DNA of 64,000 nt from Odobenus rosmarus divergens (taxonomy: Eukaryota > Chordata > Mammalia > Carnivora > Odobenidae), in NCBI RefSeq assembly GCF_000321225.1, contig NW_004451010.1, positions 172,869 to 236,868 on the forward strand, given 5' to 3'. Position 1 is the stretch's first letter. The number at the start of each line of letters is the position of its first letter. Below are positions 1 to 11,763 of the stretch, piece after piece. The notes beneath the pieces are model-generated. The model searched no databases, had not been told where the DNA came from, and worked only from the letters and a program-made list of their open reading frames with translations. The translations under genes and the position numbers were made by a program.

Positions 1-53
1 TACATCATTAGTTTTTGATGTAGTGTTCCATGATTCATTGTTTGCATATAACA

Positions 54-1050
54 NNNNNNNNNNNNNNNNNNNNNNNNNNNNNNNNNNNNNNNNNNNNNNN
101 NNNNNNNNNNNNNNNNNNNNNNNNNNNNNNNNNNNNNNNNNNNNNNNNNNNNNNNNNNNNNNNNNNNNNNNNNNNNNNNNNNNNNNNNNNNNNNNNNNNN
201 NNNNNNNNNNNNNNNNNNNNNNNNNNNNNNNNNNNNNNNNNNNNNNNNNNNNNNNNNNNNNNNNNNNNNNNNNNNNNNNNNNNNNNNNNNNNNNNNNNNN
301 NNNNNNNNNNNNNNNNNNNNNNNNNNNNNNNNNNNNNNNNNNNNNNNNNNNNNNNNNNNNNNNNNNNNNNNNNNNNNNNNNNNNNNNNNNNNNNNNNNNN
401 NNNNNNNNNNNNNNNNNNNNNNNNNNNNNNNNNNNNNNNNNNNNNNNNNNNNNNNNNNNNNNNNNNNNNNNNNNNNNNNNNNNNNNNNNNNNNNNNNNNN
501 NNNNNNNNNNNNNNNNNNNNNNNNNNNNNNNNNNNNNNNNNNNNNNNNNNNNNNNNNNNNNNNNNNNNNNNNNNNNNNNNNNNNNNNNNNNNNNNNNNNN
601 NNNNNNNNNNNNNNNNNNNNNNNNNNNNNNNNNNNNNNNNNNNNNNNNNNNNNNNNNNNNNNNNNNNNNNNNNNNNNNNNNNNNNNNNNNNNNNNNNNNN
701 NNNNNNNNNNNNNNNNNNNNNNNNNNNNNNNNNNNNNNNNNNNNNNNNNNNNNNNNNNNNNNNNNNNNNNNNNNNNNNNNNNNNNNNNNNNNNNNNNNNN
801 NNNNNNNNNNNNNNNNNNNNNNNNNNNNNNNNNNNNNNNNNNNNNNNNNNNNNNNNNNNNNNNNNNNNNNNNNNNNNNNNNNNNNNNNNNNNNNNNNNNN
901 NNNNNNNNNNNNNNNNNNNNNNNNNNNNNNNNNNNNNNNNNNNNNNNNNNNNNNNNNNNNNNNNNNNNNNNNNNNNNNNNNNNNNNNNNNNNNNNNNNNN
1001 NNNNNNNNNNNNNNNNNNNNNNNNNNNNNNNNNNNNNNNNNNNNNNNNNN
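54..1050. other. Assembly gap (run of N)
   Basis: 997 undetermined bases inside the LINE-1 above. Flanking positions 53 and 1051 align with 10209 and 11369 of the second L1 copy, so about 1159 bases would be expected between them if the copies are collinear. Open frames spanning this gap are artefacts. Confidence 0.99.
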
Positions 1051-2089
1051 TCCCAATAGTTCATTTTTGCCCTTGCTTCCCTTGCCTTTGGCGATGTTTC
1101 TAGGAAAATGTTGCTGCGGCTGAGGTCGAAGAGGTTGCTGCCTGTCTTCCCCTCTAGGATTTTGATGGACTCCTGTCTCACATTGAGGTCTTTCAACGAT
1201 TTGGAGTCTATTTTTGTGTGCGGTGTAAGGAAATGGTCCAGTTTCATTCTTCTGCCTGTGGCTGTCCAATTTTCCCAACACCACTTGTTGAAGACACTGT
1301 CTTTTTTCCATTGGGCATTCTTTCCTGCTTTGTCGAAGATTAGTTGGCCATAGAGTTGAGGGTCCATTTCTGGGCTCTCTGTTCTGTTCCACTGATCTAT
1401 GTGCATGTTTTCGTGCCAGTACCATACTGTCTTGATGATGACAGCTTTGTAATAGAGCTGGAAGTCTGGAATTGTGATGCCACCAGCTTTGCTTTTCTTT
1501 TTCAACATTCCTCTGGCTATTTGGGGTCTTTTCTGGTTCCATGCAAATTTTAGGATTATTTGTTCTAGCTCTGTGAAAAAAGTTGATGGTATTTTGATAG
1601 GGATTGCATTAAATGTGTAGATGGTTCTAGGTAGCATTGACATTTCCACAATATTTGTTCTTCCAATACATGAGCATGGAACATTTTTCCATTTCTTTGT
1701 GTCTTCCTCAGTTTCTTTCATGAGTATTCTATAGTTTTCTGAGTACAGATTCTTTGCCTCTTTGGTTAGATTTATTCCTAGGTATCTTATGGTTTTGGGT
1801 GCAATTATAAATTGGATCAACTCCTTAATTTCTCATTCTTCTGTCTTGTTGGTGTAGAGAAAAGCAACTGATTTCTGTGCATTGATTTTATATCCTGCCA
1901 CTTTACTGAATTCCTCTATGAGTTCTAGCAGTTTTGGGGTGGAGTCTTTGGGTTTTCCACGTAAATTGTCATATCATCTGCAAAGAGTGAGAGTTTGACT
2001 TCTTCTTTGCCGATTCAGATGCTTTTTATTTCTTTTTGTTGTCTGATTGCTGTGGCTAGTATTTCTAGGACTATGTTGAATAGCAGTGG
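1051..2089 (-). pseudogene. LINE-1 ORF2 fragment, thumb/C-terminal part, broken
   Basis: Minus-strand continuation of L1 ORF2 downstream of the palm. Homology is clear at DNA level to the copy at 11369-11747, but no single frame stays open, so it carries indels and stops. The plus-strand open frames at 1108-1353 and 1344-1553 are antisense shadows, shown by the same antisense frame occurring at 11426-11671 in the second copy. Confidence 0.75.
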
Positions 2090-2596
2090 TCATAGTGGAC
2101 ATCCCTGCCATGTTCCTGACCTTAGGGGAAAAGCTCTCAGTTTTTCCCCATTGAGAACGATATTCACTGTGAGTTTTTCATAGATGGCTTTTATGATATT
2201 GAGGTATGTACCCTCTTTCCCTACACTGTGAAGAGTTTTAATCAAGAAAGGATGTAGTACTTTGTCAAATGCTTTTTCTGCATCTATTGAGAGGATCATA
2301 TGGTTCTTGTTCTTTCTTTTATTAATGTATTGTATCACATTGATTGATTTGCGGATGTTTGACCAACCATGCAGCCCAGGAATAAATCCCACTTGGTTGT
2401 AGTGAATAACCCTTTTAATGTACTGTTGGATCCTATTGGCTAGTAGTTTGGTGAGAATTTTTGCATCCATGTTCATCAGGGATATTGGTCTGTAATTCTC
2501 CTTTTTGATGGGGTCTTTTTCTGGTTTGGGGATCAAGGTAATGCTCGCCTCATAAAATGAGTTCGGAAGTTTTCCTTCCATTGACAGTGGAGTCAT
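2090..2596 (-). pseudogene. LINE-1 ORF2 fragment (reverse transcriptase domain)
   Basis: An open frame of about 168 codons on the minus strand shows the L1 reverse transcriptase core: a segment containing [10 protein letters not shown], then [16 protein letters not shown], and the palm motif region [10 protein letters not shown], ending near a QGCPL motif. In intact L1 the FADD catalytic pair follows, but here the frame is broken after QGCPL (continuing left, below 2090). The N-terminal endonuclease is absent because the element is truncated near 2580. It has no host function that can be inferred and is a dead ORF2 piece. The first few residues of the open frame are probably flank rather than L1. 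Confidence 0.9.
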
Positions 2597-3569
2597 TCTT
2601 ATCCATGGTTTAGTGAGGCTCCTGTATCTCCGATGTTCTAACTAGTTGGCTAGTATCCTTCACAGGAGAGCCACCTCTCTGTTTGCAGCAGGTACCAAGA
2701 GTTGACCTTCCATATCTACTTTCCCTTTAAGTTTTAGCTGGGCATTTGGTTTCCCAGTGAGAGACTACATTTCCCAACCTCCCCTGCAGCTAAGTGTGGC
2801 CAAAAGATTGAGTTCTGGTTCATGGGATGGGAATGTGCAATTCCCAAGTCATGCCCTTAAAGTCATGCTTGTCCTCCACTTTCTCTGGGAGTGGACGTGG
2901 TTTTAAGAGCCAGCTTTCACCAATATATGAAGACTACAGCTAGGGGAGTATGGAAGCAATAAGTTAGAGGCAACCTTGATACCTAGACAATGCAAGTAGC
3001 AGACTTATGACCTCATCCCCCCACCCCTGCCCCAACCACCTAACAGCTTAGACTTCCACATGAGAGCAGAAAAAACCTTCTGTTTTGCTTAAGTTATTGT
3101 CATTTTGATTTTGGTAAAGCAGTGCTAATCAGTACCCCAAATAATAGCTTCCAGAATACCTTTTTTTGTACTGAAATGTGGACATGAAGTAGATTTCACA
3201 CCTGTCATGTTAAAAGCAGAATGTTGTCAGAGTAGAGTGATCAGAGAGCCTCCATCAGTGAGCGGTCACCTGAAAGAATATTCCAAAGCAAAGAGCTGTG
3301 TCTGCTTTATTTTTCACATCCCCATTATTAGGAGCAGTACCAGGCACATAATAGGTCCTTGTAAATGAATGACAGATCCAAAACAAGCCAGGCAAGACAT
3401 GCCAAGAAGGGGTGGAAACTAGGTACCTAATATAAAAGCAATATTGTGTGGAAGCTAAGTAATATAAGTAAAAGAAAGAGCATGCAAATAATATTAGCAT
3501 TAATGAGAATTAATGTCTGACACCGTACTAAAAGCTTTCTGTGCACTTTAGATTTAATCTCCACAAAAA
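2581..3569. other. Intergenic, no gene seen
   Basis: AT-moderate sequence without splice-flanked or conserved-looking open frames. The minus-strand open frame at 3255-3500 has no recognisable domain and no supporting signals. Confidence 0.5.
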
Positions 3570-3700
3570 CTCCATGAGGTAAATATAATTACTCTCATTT
3601 TACAAAAGAGGAAACTGAGACTCAGAGAGGTTGTAGCTACTATAGAGTTTAGTCAGGATTTGAACTCAGGTCACCAAATTATGCTGCATGTGAATACACT
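3565..3700 (-). repeat. MIR SINE remnant
   Basis: Contains the MIR core in antisense: a stretch 'gaggaaactgagactcaga' followed by 'gatttgaactcaggtc'. Diverged and old; edges approximate. Confidence 0.7.
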
Positions 3701-5189
3701 AAAACATTGTGGACCCAGTAGGTACGATCAGCAAAACACCATCCTTAGGGGTTTAAGGATGAGATGGTTTGTTTGGGGCAAAAGGGAGGCTATAACCTAT
3801 AAAGATATGTTTAAGAGTTGAGAGGAAAGATATTGCCCTTAAAAATGTAGTGCTTTAATAGAAAAATATTTTTTTATATAAACCTCCTAGTTTTGTTTGT
3901 TTTGTAAAGATATTGAGACAGCATTGTGTATAAAAAGCCTAATAGGAGATTTAGGGCTTCAGTGTGACCTTGAGTAATTTCTGTAAGTTCTTTGAGATAC
4001 GACTTTCTCGTCCTCTTCTAAAAGGACTGGACCAGCTGGGAGCTTAAGTTGTGGGGAGTCCCAATTCCCCATGGTGCCATGATCCCTGATCACTTGGGGA
4101 GGGAGAACATAATGGGTCCTTAGATGAGAGTGGGCTCATTCAGGCTTTTACAAGTCATGTGCCCACTTCTCTGACTGGTGGTTAGAAGCTTAAGGGCATA
4201 GACATATGGTAAGCTAGGTCACGGCTAGGGAAAATCTGAGAAGTCAAGCAAAGCTGATCTAGGTATTTCTCAATGTTCAATTTTTATCTTTTCTAGTCTC
4301 ACCTCCTTCCTAGTCACCTCCAGACTCCTAATACTTTTCTTCCACTTATGTACACTGCAGAATTTCCCCATTAGAGTTTCTCAAAACATTTTTCTATGAT
4401 GTCTTCTTTCCCAGACAATGCCTGAACTTTCAGGCATTTTCAAATCTATTCCCCAAGCATCTTAATTTCCCTTTCATCATTCCCCAGCTGCTGGCTAACT
4501 AACTAGTCAGTTAAAGAAATGAATCAGGGCCATGGGGATAATGGTTAGTAATAGTCTAATCCTTTTCATATAACAGGGACCCTTCAGGGACTTTGCCCCA
4601 AGAACCTGTTGGGGCCAGCAGTAAAGGAGTTTTGGGGGTTTGTATAAGCAAGTTATATTTAAGACCAGATCTGGATGAAGAACTTAAATTTATATATGTC
4701 AGAAAGTTTTCTTCAGTTTAAGTAAATGTAGCAAATATTAATTAAACGTGACTGTATGACAGAGGTTGAGGTTTTTTTTCACTCTCCTGTGAAAGTTCAG
4801 CCTTCACGACCGTTCGAACGAAGAAAGGATACATTTATGAGAAGGGTTTCTGCACTCAACTGCTGCTGCTTTTCCAAGACTGGTAACGTGGGGAATATGG
4901 TCTAAATAGAAACCCAAGGTCCTCATTACTTCTGTCTGCCTTAAACCCAGAGCAAATCCCAAGACATCAGCTTCCTGCTTCCCATTCTCCAGACTCCCAC
5001 AAGACCCCTCTAAGAGCTCCAGATTCACAAGTACTTTCTAAAGGAAAGTGACCCTGATGTCAAACAACAGAGAAAGGGAAAAAACACAGAGATGAGAAAG
5101 TGGTACAGTTGCTCATATCAGTCTGTGTAATAAAGATATGTATTAGTTTGGAAGTAGGAAATTGTAACATCATCATAAAAGCCACACTA
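3701..5189. other. Intergenic, no gene seen
   Basis: Unique-looking sequence with short T-rich runs. I see no exon-like segment; the minus-strand frame at 4804-5028 is unsupported. Confidence 0.5.
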
Positions 5190-5640
5190 TTTACATATTA
5201 ATTGCCATGAGCACAAGGTTTGGAAGTTTTCACAGAGATGACTGTTTTGAGCTGGGCTTTGAAGGATGAAGAGGAGTCTGCCATTTTAAGCAGTAGGGGA
5301 ATTCCAAGCCCAAGAAAGTGCATGAGCAGAAGTCCACAGGTGTGATCATGCATGGAGTGTTCAGTAAACAGCAGGGTGCATGGTCGGGCTGGAGCATAGA
5401 GTACGTGGAACTAGAGTTGGGAGGTGGAGTAGAAAGGTAGGATGACAGAGTAAAACCTATGTACTTGGCCTGAAGAAATTGAATTAATGGGAATGAATGA
5501 GAATAAATAAATGACATCTTCTGGGACCTGGGAAGGACTACTACTGTATGGGAGCCTTGTGGGAGTATCTTGGAGTAGTTGGGAAATACGGACACTAATA
5601 CTATTTTTGTCTAAACCAAGATTATTTGGTGGGAGATTCC
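5190..5640 (-). repeat. L2-like old LINE remnant
   Basis: Contains phrases typical of L2 3' sequence in this orientation ('gctgggctttgaaggatga', then 'gggaattccaagcccaaga', then a 'gtgttcag' segment). The overlapping open frames on both strands here are chance. Orientation is inferred from order of the phrases. Confidence 0.5.
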
Positions 5641-5671
5641 TCATGAGTGATGTAAAAACTGGACCAGGTGA

Positions 5672-5865
5672 GGGGCGCCTGGGTGGCTCAGTCGGTAAAG
5701 CGTCTACCTTCAGCTCAGGTCATGATCCTAGAGTCCTGGGATCGAGCGCCGCATCGGGCTCCCTGCTGCATGGGGAGCCTGTTTCTCCCTCTGCCCCTGC
5801 TGCTCTCCCCCTGCTTGTTCTCTCTCTTTCTCTCTGTCAAATAAATAAGTAAAATCTTAAAAAAG
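5672..5865 (+). mobile_element. can-SINE with 15-bp target-site duplication
   Basis: tRNA-derived head 'ggcgcctgggtggctcagtc' with A-box-like and B-box-like (ggatcgag) promoter elements, CT-rich middle and A-rich tail. Flanked by perfect direct repeats 'aactggaccaggtga' at 5657-5671 and 5866-5880, which define the insertion exactly. Confidence 0.97.
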
Positions 5866-5880
5866 AACTGGACCAGGTGA

Positions 5881-6144
5881 CCCCAAGTTCCTCTCTGCCT
5901 TTCTCTGGTTTTAGATACAAGCTAACATCATACTATAATGGTGCTACCCCTGGCCCCAGGATGTGGTGAGGGGGACTGTTATGGAGTTATTATTATTAGT
6001 CTCTGCCTGAAGCACCTTTGTAGTGACTTATTTTATTTTCTTATCTAACTCTAACACTGGCCAAGTCAGAGTCCTTTGCTTCTTTATGAGAGAGCACTGG
6101 CTGTTTTATTGAAGTATATGACCTCAATCCAAAAGCTTTGAGGG

Positions 6145-6194
<50 letters not shown>

Positions 6195-6454
6195 CCATCA
6201 TTAAGTTTTGGAGTCACTTAGATTTGAATTGAAAGTCCTTCTATAGTCTGGCAACAAGTGTGCAACCACGTTGGGTTGGAAGTGTGGGAGACAGGTGTAA
6301 TTTGTGTTGCCATTAACAGACAGAAGGTATCTAGAGGGGGGCATAGGATATGTATATGGACTACTCTCCTACCCTATTAGAGCCTCATCTCTGGGCTTGT
6401 AAGCAGATCCATCTGTGAGTAGGAAACTTTCTAGAGCAGTCACTACCCTGTAGG
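5881..6454. other. Intergenic, includes a GT microsatellite
   Basis: No gene signals. Holds the (GT)n tract listed separately. Confidence 0.5.
6149..6190 (+). repeat. (GT)n microsatellite
   Basis: About 21 uninterrupted GT units; probably length-polymorphic. Confidence 0.97.
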
Positions 6455-6640
6455 GAAAGACTGTGGCAGTCAGGCTGACTTGGAAGAAAATCTCAGCTCT
6501 ATCCATATTAGCTGTGTGATGTGAGTAAGTTGCTTAACTTTTGAGAGCCTCATTTTCCTCAGCCATAAGATGATTCTTCATAGGATTACTATTAAAATGG
6601 CAGTCAAGTATGTGAAAATGCCTGGCTTTGTTGCAAAAGC
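6455..6640 (+). repeat. MIR SINE remnant
   Basis: Sense MIR core: 'tagctgtgtgatgtgagtaa' followed by a 'gagcctcattttcctcag' segment. Old and diverged. Confidence 0.75.
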
Positions 6641-7817
6641 ACTCAGTCAACTGTAGAATTATTTTTTTCCTGCTGAGTCGTGAGTAGCCCCCAATACATC
6701 TTTCTCGGCTTCCCTTCTTTAGAATAACTCATCCCAGTTCCTTAAACCTTTTGACTGAGTCTTGTTTCTTAGCCTCTTATTGTAACTGTGGTTGTTTATA
6801 GACCTTGTCTCCAGTTCTCCTTGGTGACACTTGAGAAGAGCCCAGCCTTGCGGGAGCTGACAGCACAGCTACATGCCAGTTTCTCTCATTTCTCATTTCT
6901 CACCCATCACACTCCTTCAGCTTCCAGTATCCTCCCTCCTCCTGGGATGTGGGCCAAGCTGAGAGACTCTTAGCTACCGCTCCCACCACTTCCCAAGTGG
7001 GGGTGATGACTAGTCCTCACAGCAGCTATTCCTGAGACAGGCTCTTGGCAAGGCTTTAGCTGCTACTAAGTTGCAAATCCTGCCCCAGCAATTCCCTCCT
7101 TTGTGTCATAAAAAGAGACAGAGGATCTCTCTGTTGCAAATTCATCTGTAGCATTTTCAATTCAACAATGAATAGAGTGACTCTATATAAATTATTTGAG
7201 GGTGCAGAGTTGACACTGTTGCCAAACAATCTCCCATTAATGCATAGCTAATGCAAAACCAATGTATGACTGGAAGTCCAATGCTGGACAGTTACTTCAA
7301 CTGGAACTGAACTGAAATACCAATTTTTGTGCTACATGAACCAACAACAGCTGAATAATGCAAGAATCTGAGAAAGTTTTCTCCATTACATAAAAACAAC
7401 CACATGCTTGTTTGTTTTTAGCAAACATTCAAGTGTCTATCATATGCTAATATGCTATCGTCAATATGTCAAGATGCTATTCTTAGGGACTTAATGTATG
7501 TTATTCTATGAAATGAGAATATTTTTGATATTTACATTATAACCAAGTCTATTTTATTATTTCTTTTATCTCCCACATATTATTTACTTTCCACAGATGG
7601 GAAAACTGTGGCAACATTATGTCTTTGTCCGGAGTAGAACCAGATCCCACGAATGGAGTCTTGATTTACATGTAGCGCCATAGCCTTCATGGTAACTGAA
7701 TTTCAGGTCAAGGTAATGATCTAGTGCCCCTATCAAAAACATTTTAGAATTCCCAACACCATCCAAATTTCATTAATTCTTACTTACTCGTTCAACTTAA
7801 CAAAATGTTTGAGTGCT
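6641..7817. other. Intergenic, no gene seen
   Basis: Short open frame at 6788-6973 has no start context, domain or splice signals. Nothing else recognised. Confidence 0.5.
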
Positions 7818-7834
7818 AAGAAAATGCTTGACAC

Positions 7835-8041
7835 TGGGCGCCTGGGTGGCTCAGTTGGTTAAGCGACTGCCTTCGGCTCAGGTCATGATCCTGGAGTCCC
7901 TGGATCGAGTCCCGCATTGGGCTCCCTGCTCGGCAGGGAGTCTGCTTCTCCCTCTGACCCTCCCCCATCTTATGTGCTTTCTCTCTCTCTCATTCTCTCT
8001 CTCTCTCAAATAAAATAAATAAAAAAATCTTAAAAAAAAAA
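7835..8041 (+). mobile_element. can-SINE with 17-bp target-site duplication
   Basis: Full-length head-to-tail SINE with CT-rich tract and A-rich tail. Perfect direct repeats 'aagaaaatgcttgacac' at 7818-7834 and 8042-8058. The short frame at 7813-8013 is SINE-derived. Confidence 0.97.
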
Positions 8042-8058
8042 AAGAAAATGCTTGACAC

Positions 8059-8632
8059 CTTATTTTGCTAGCTCCTTGTGCCTTTCCAGAATGTTATAAC
8101 ATTAAAATTATGGTAGACTGGTGGTAAGGTTAAGATGAGACTCAGAAATGGAACTTTCCACAATAGAAACCAGACAAATTTCTGGTTTTTGTGTAGATTC
8201 TGACTCTTATAATCATATACTACTAAATTTATCATAAAGACTAGCAGGGGACCTACAAACTTGGTTGCTTGGCAAATTTTGATCTTTAAGAAAAAGGTCA
8301 AATTTCACTTGAAAACATAAGGTAAAAAAACTGAATTTTTTGGTGTTTTTTGAGACAGAGTTATTAATGTGTTTAAATCCTACCCCCAAATTTTCAGTTC
8401 TCCATTGTTATGGAGATATTATTATGGTATTCTTGAGCTTACTTTGTGATTTTCCAATGCAGTTCAGTTGATAATTCGGCTACATTTCAGGTAATGAATT
8501 CCATAATTATTTTAATGCACATTCGAAGTGCAATGATCTGTTAGGAAGCTAAAAAGTCTTAAGTCATACAATAGTAGACTCTTGAAGTTTTTTTAGTCAT
8601 TTGTTTAATTTAAAACTGACATATCTCTACTC
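8059..8632. other. Intergenic, no gene seen
   Basis: AT-rich, no recognisable element or exon. Confidence 0.5.
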
Positions 8633-8650
8633 AAAAGTTTAGATCTTTTA

Positions 8651-8847
8651 TTTTTTTATTTATTAAAGATTTTATTTATTTATTTGACAGAGAGTGCACA
8701 AGCGGGGGGGGAGCAACAGGCAGAGGCAGAGGGAGAAGCAGGCTCCCTGCTGAGCAGGGACCCCAATGTGGGACTCAATCCCAGGACCCTGAGATCATGA
8801 CCTGAGCTGAAGGCAGTTGCCTAACCAACTGAGCCACCCAGGTGCCC
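8651..8847 (-). mobile_element. can-SINE with 18-bp target-site duplication (one mismatch)
   Basis: Reverse-complement SINE: T-rich/ATTTATTT start, 'gatcatgacctgagctgaag', and 'actgagccacccaggtgccc' at the right end. Flanks 8633-8650 and 8848-8865 match at 17 of 18 positions (aaaagttt.. versus aaaacttt..). Confidence 0.96.
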
Positions 8848-8865
8848 AAAACTTTAGATCTTTTA

Positions 8866-9587
8866 AAACAGTTCCTGTGCTTTTCTTCCTTCCTCTGTCC
8901 TGAAAATGAAGAGAAAAAAAAGTCTCTAAAATATTTGTTTGACAAATGAACAAAGAAATGAATCTTCTGAGCTCTTTCTAGGCATTGTGGGGTTAGCTTG
9001 AGTCACAGCATCATTTTGGGGGGATCATTAGTTCTGCTAAATTTTTTCTTGAGTCAAGAGCACATGTTGGGGATGCTCTCTCAGCATAAATATGATGTAA
9101 CATCTCAGGATGTGGAATTGTTATAAAAAAAGACTTTGTTGCATCTGCAAAATTGTTGATGATCACTGAACTAATCCAGATCATCTCTGGAGGGAAATTT
9201 GATTCAAGAATGTCACCTTCAGAGATCAAAGACATCTTATCCAGTATGACTGGACCCTGCTGGTAGCTAATCCCCCATACTACGAATCCAAAAAGTTTAG
9301 CTGTCCTGATGCTGTGCTCACTACCCAAAATCCTACTGATAAGCCCATCATGAGGATCAGGGTTCACCTTTATAATAAACAATTGTCATGGGAAAAAAAG
9401 AATGTCCCCTTCAAATCACTATACTTGGACACTACAAATGGGTTCTCCTGCCTGCTATAAATGCTAACTTGACCCTTTTATTCTACTGGTTCTCAACACC
9501 AGAAATTAGATGAAATGTGCCAACAAGAAGATACTTCTCAGTGCCTCCTTGCTCCTACAGCTTCTCTTTGTTTAAAAAACAAAACAA
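8866..9587. other. Intergenic, no gene seen
   Basis: The 123-codon minus-strand frame at 9011-9382 has no recognisable domain or flanking splice sites with coding continuity. It may be part of an old unrecognised repeat. Confidence 0.45.
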
Positions 9588-9760
9588 GGGGAGCCTGGGT
9601 GGCTCAGTCATTGGGCGTCTGCCTTCGGCTCAGGTCATGATCCCAGGGTTCTGGGGTCGAGTCCCGGATCGGGCTCCCTGCTCGGCAGGAAGCCTGCTTC
9701 TCCCTCTGCCTCTCCCCCTGCTTGTGTTCCCTCTTTCACTGTGTCTCTGTATGAAAAACA
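9588..9760 (+). mobile_element. can-SINE
   Basis: Head 'gagcctgggtggctcagtca' and body with 'ggctcaggtcatgatcccag'; the tail is short and lacks the usual AAATAAA run. The arctoid-type variant 'gtgttccctctttcactgtg' precedes the end. No clear direct repeats found. Confidence 0.9.
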
Positions 9761-9889
9761 TGATCTTTGGTTTTCATATCTTGTGATTTAGTTGAATGTA
9801 GGGAGATTTAAATTGCAGAGTTTGAAACTCTGAGATAGACCCATCTGTTAGTTGGCCATCAAGTATTCAAGTAGGCCAAGTGAAGGAAT

Positions 9890-10117
9890 TTTGCAGAGGT
9901 ATCAGTCAAGGTTCACAAGAGAAACAGAACCAATGGGAGATAGATATGTGTGTGTGTATGATATATATAATATATAAATATATATAAATAAAGATATATA
10001 AGCATATACATATTTTTTATGGAATTGGCTCATGCAATTTTTGGGCCTGGCAAGCCTGAAATTTGTAGGGTAGGCCAGCAGGTTGGAAACTCAGGCAGGA
10101 GTTAATGTTGTAGTCTT
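9890..10117. repeat. Left part of an old interspersed repeat split by a LINE-1
   Basis: Begins with 'gtcaaggttcacaagagaaa' and contains an (AT)-rich microsatellite at about 9955-10015 followed by 'aattggctcatgcaattttt'. This phrase set belongs to an abundant old mammalian repeat. Its right half resumes at 11764 after the LINE-1 insertion. Family name not certain. Confidence 0.6.
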
Positions 10118-11747
10118 TTTTTTTATTATTATTATGTTATGTTAATCACCATACATTACATCATTAGTTTTGGATGTAGTGTTCCATGATTCATTGTTTG
10201 TGCATAACACCCAGTGCTCCACGCAGAACATGCCCTCTTTAATACCCACCAGGCTAACCCATCCCCCCACCCCCCTCCCCTCTAGAACCCTCAGTTTGTT
10301 TCTCAGAGTCCATCGTCTCTCATGGTTCGTCTCCCCCTCCGATTTCCCCACCTTCATTCTTCCCCTCCTGCTATCTTCTTCTTTTTTTTTTTTTTTTTAA
10401 CATATAATGTATTATTTGTTTCAGAGGTCTAGGTCTGTGATTCATCAGTCTTACATAATTCACAGCGCTTACCATAGCACATACCCTCCCCAATGTCTAT
10501 CACCCAGCCACCCCATCCCTCCCACCCCCCACCACTCCAGCAACCCTCAGTTTGTTTCCTGAGATTAAAAATTCCTCATATCAGTGAGGTCATATGATAC
10601 ATGTCTGTGTCTGATTGACTTATTTCGCTCAGCATAATACCCTCTAGTTCCATCCACGTCGTTGCAAATGGCAAGATTTTATTTTTGTTTTTTGTTTTTG
10701 ATGGCTGCATAATATTCCATTGTATATATCTACTACATCTTCTTTATCCATTCATCCATCAATGGACATCTTGGCTCTTTCCATAGTTTGGCTATTGTGG
10801 ACATTGCTGCTGTAAACATAGGGGTGCACGTACCCTTTCGGATCACTACATTTGTATCTTTGGGGTAAATACCCAGTAGTGCAATTGCTGGGTCATAGGG
10901 TAGCTCTATTTTCAACTTTTTGAGGAACCTCCATACTGTTTCCCAGAGTGGCCGCACCAGCTTGCATTTCCACCAACAGTGTAGGAGGGTTCCCCTTTCT
11001 CCGCATCCTCCCAACATCTGTCGTTTCCTGACTTGTTAATTTTAGCCATTCTGACTGGTGTGAGGTGGTATCACATTGAGGTTTTGATTTGGATTTCCCT
11101 GATGCCGAGCGATGTTGAACACTTTTTCGTGTGTCTGTTGGCCATTTGGATGTCTTCTTTGGAAAAATGTCTGTTCATGTCTTCTGCCCATTTCTTGATT
11201 GAATTATTTGTTCTTTGGTTGTTGAGTTTGATAAGTTCTTTATAGATTTTGGATACTAGCCCTTTATCTGATATGTCATTTGCAAATATCTTCTCCCATT
11301 CTGTTGGTTGTCTTTTGGTTTTGTGGACTGTTTCTTTTGCTGTGCAAAAGCTTTTTATTTTGATGAAGTCCCAATAGTTCATTTTTGCCCTTGCTTCCCT
11401 TGCCTTTGGCGATGTTTCTAAGAAAATGTTGCTGTGGCTGAGGTCGAAGAGGTTGCTGCCTGTCTTCCCCTCTAGGATTTTGATGGACTCCTGTCTCACA
11501 TTGAGGTCTTTCAACGATTTGGAGTCTATTTTTGTATGCGGTGTAAGGAAATGGTCCAGTTTCATTCTTCTGCATGTGGCTGTCCAATTTTCCCCACACC
11601 ACTTGTTGAAGACACTGTCTTTTTTCCATTGGGCATTCTTTCCTGCTTTGTCAAAGATTAGTTGGCCATAGAGTTGAGGGTCCATTTCTGGGCTCTGTTC
11701 TGTTCCATTGATCTATGTGCATGTTTTTGTGCCAGTACTATACTGTC
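10118..11747 (-). mobile_element. Young 5'-truncated LINE-1 with 16-bp target-site duplication
   Basis: Inverted L1: the T-rich run at the left is the reverse complement of the 3' tail, followed by 3' UTR and the ORF2 C-terminal region. Truncated at 11747 within ORF2. Perfect direct repeats 'ttaatgttgtagtctt' at 10102-10117 and 11748-11763 mark classical target-primed reverse transcription. The perfect duplication and close match to 1051-1430 point to a recent insertion. Confidence 0.97.
10733..11685 (-). pseudogene. LINE-1 ORF2 C-terminal fragment, disrupted
   Basis: Two minus-strand open frames (11071-11685, 204 codons; 10733-11017, 94 codons) together give the ORF2 C-terminal third. Recognisable segments are [19 protein letters not shown], a [16 protein letters not shown] region, then [19 protein letters not shown] (the Cys/Trp-rich C-terminal segment) and [14 protein letters not shown]. 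The frame is interrupted between them, so no intact product is possible, and endonuclease and most of the reverse transcriptase are missing through truncation. The frame at 11276-11629 is an alternative-frame shadow. Confidence 0.92.
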
Positions 11748-11763
11748 TTAATGTTGTAGTCTT

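Larger units (their letters stand above)
1..2580 (-). mobile_element. LINE-1 remnant, minus strand, interrupted by assembly gap
   Basis: This is the reverse complement of a carnivore LINE-1. The left edge matches the L1 3' region also seen at 10157 onward, and 1051-1430 is nearly identical to 11369-11747. The sequence continues rightwards into the reverse transcriptase part of ORF2 and stops abruptly near 2580, so the copy is 5'-truncated. The 3' end lies left of the window. Divergence from the copy at 10118-11747 is low, so it is a fairly young insertion. The right junction is estimated from where the ORF2 protein similarity ends. Confidence 0.9.

Noticed and set aside
23..1123. Open frames of 357-366 codons at the window start
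   Set aside because: They run through the N gap and have almost no determined sequence.
1108..1553. Plus-strand frames near 1.1-1.5 kb and their twin at 11426-11671
   Set aside because: Identical antisense reading of LINE-1 ORF2 in two copies; not host genes.
5672..5865. tRNA gene suggested by A-box and B-box motifs in SINE heads
   Set aside because: The motifs are in tRNA-derived SINEs with CT-rich bodies and A-rich tails; no cloverleaf tRNA gene is present.
9011..9382. 123-codon minus-strand frame
   Set aside because: No family recognised and no promoter or splice context.
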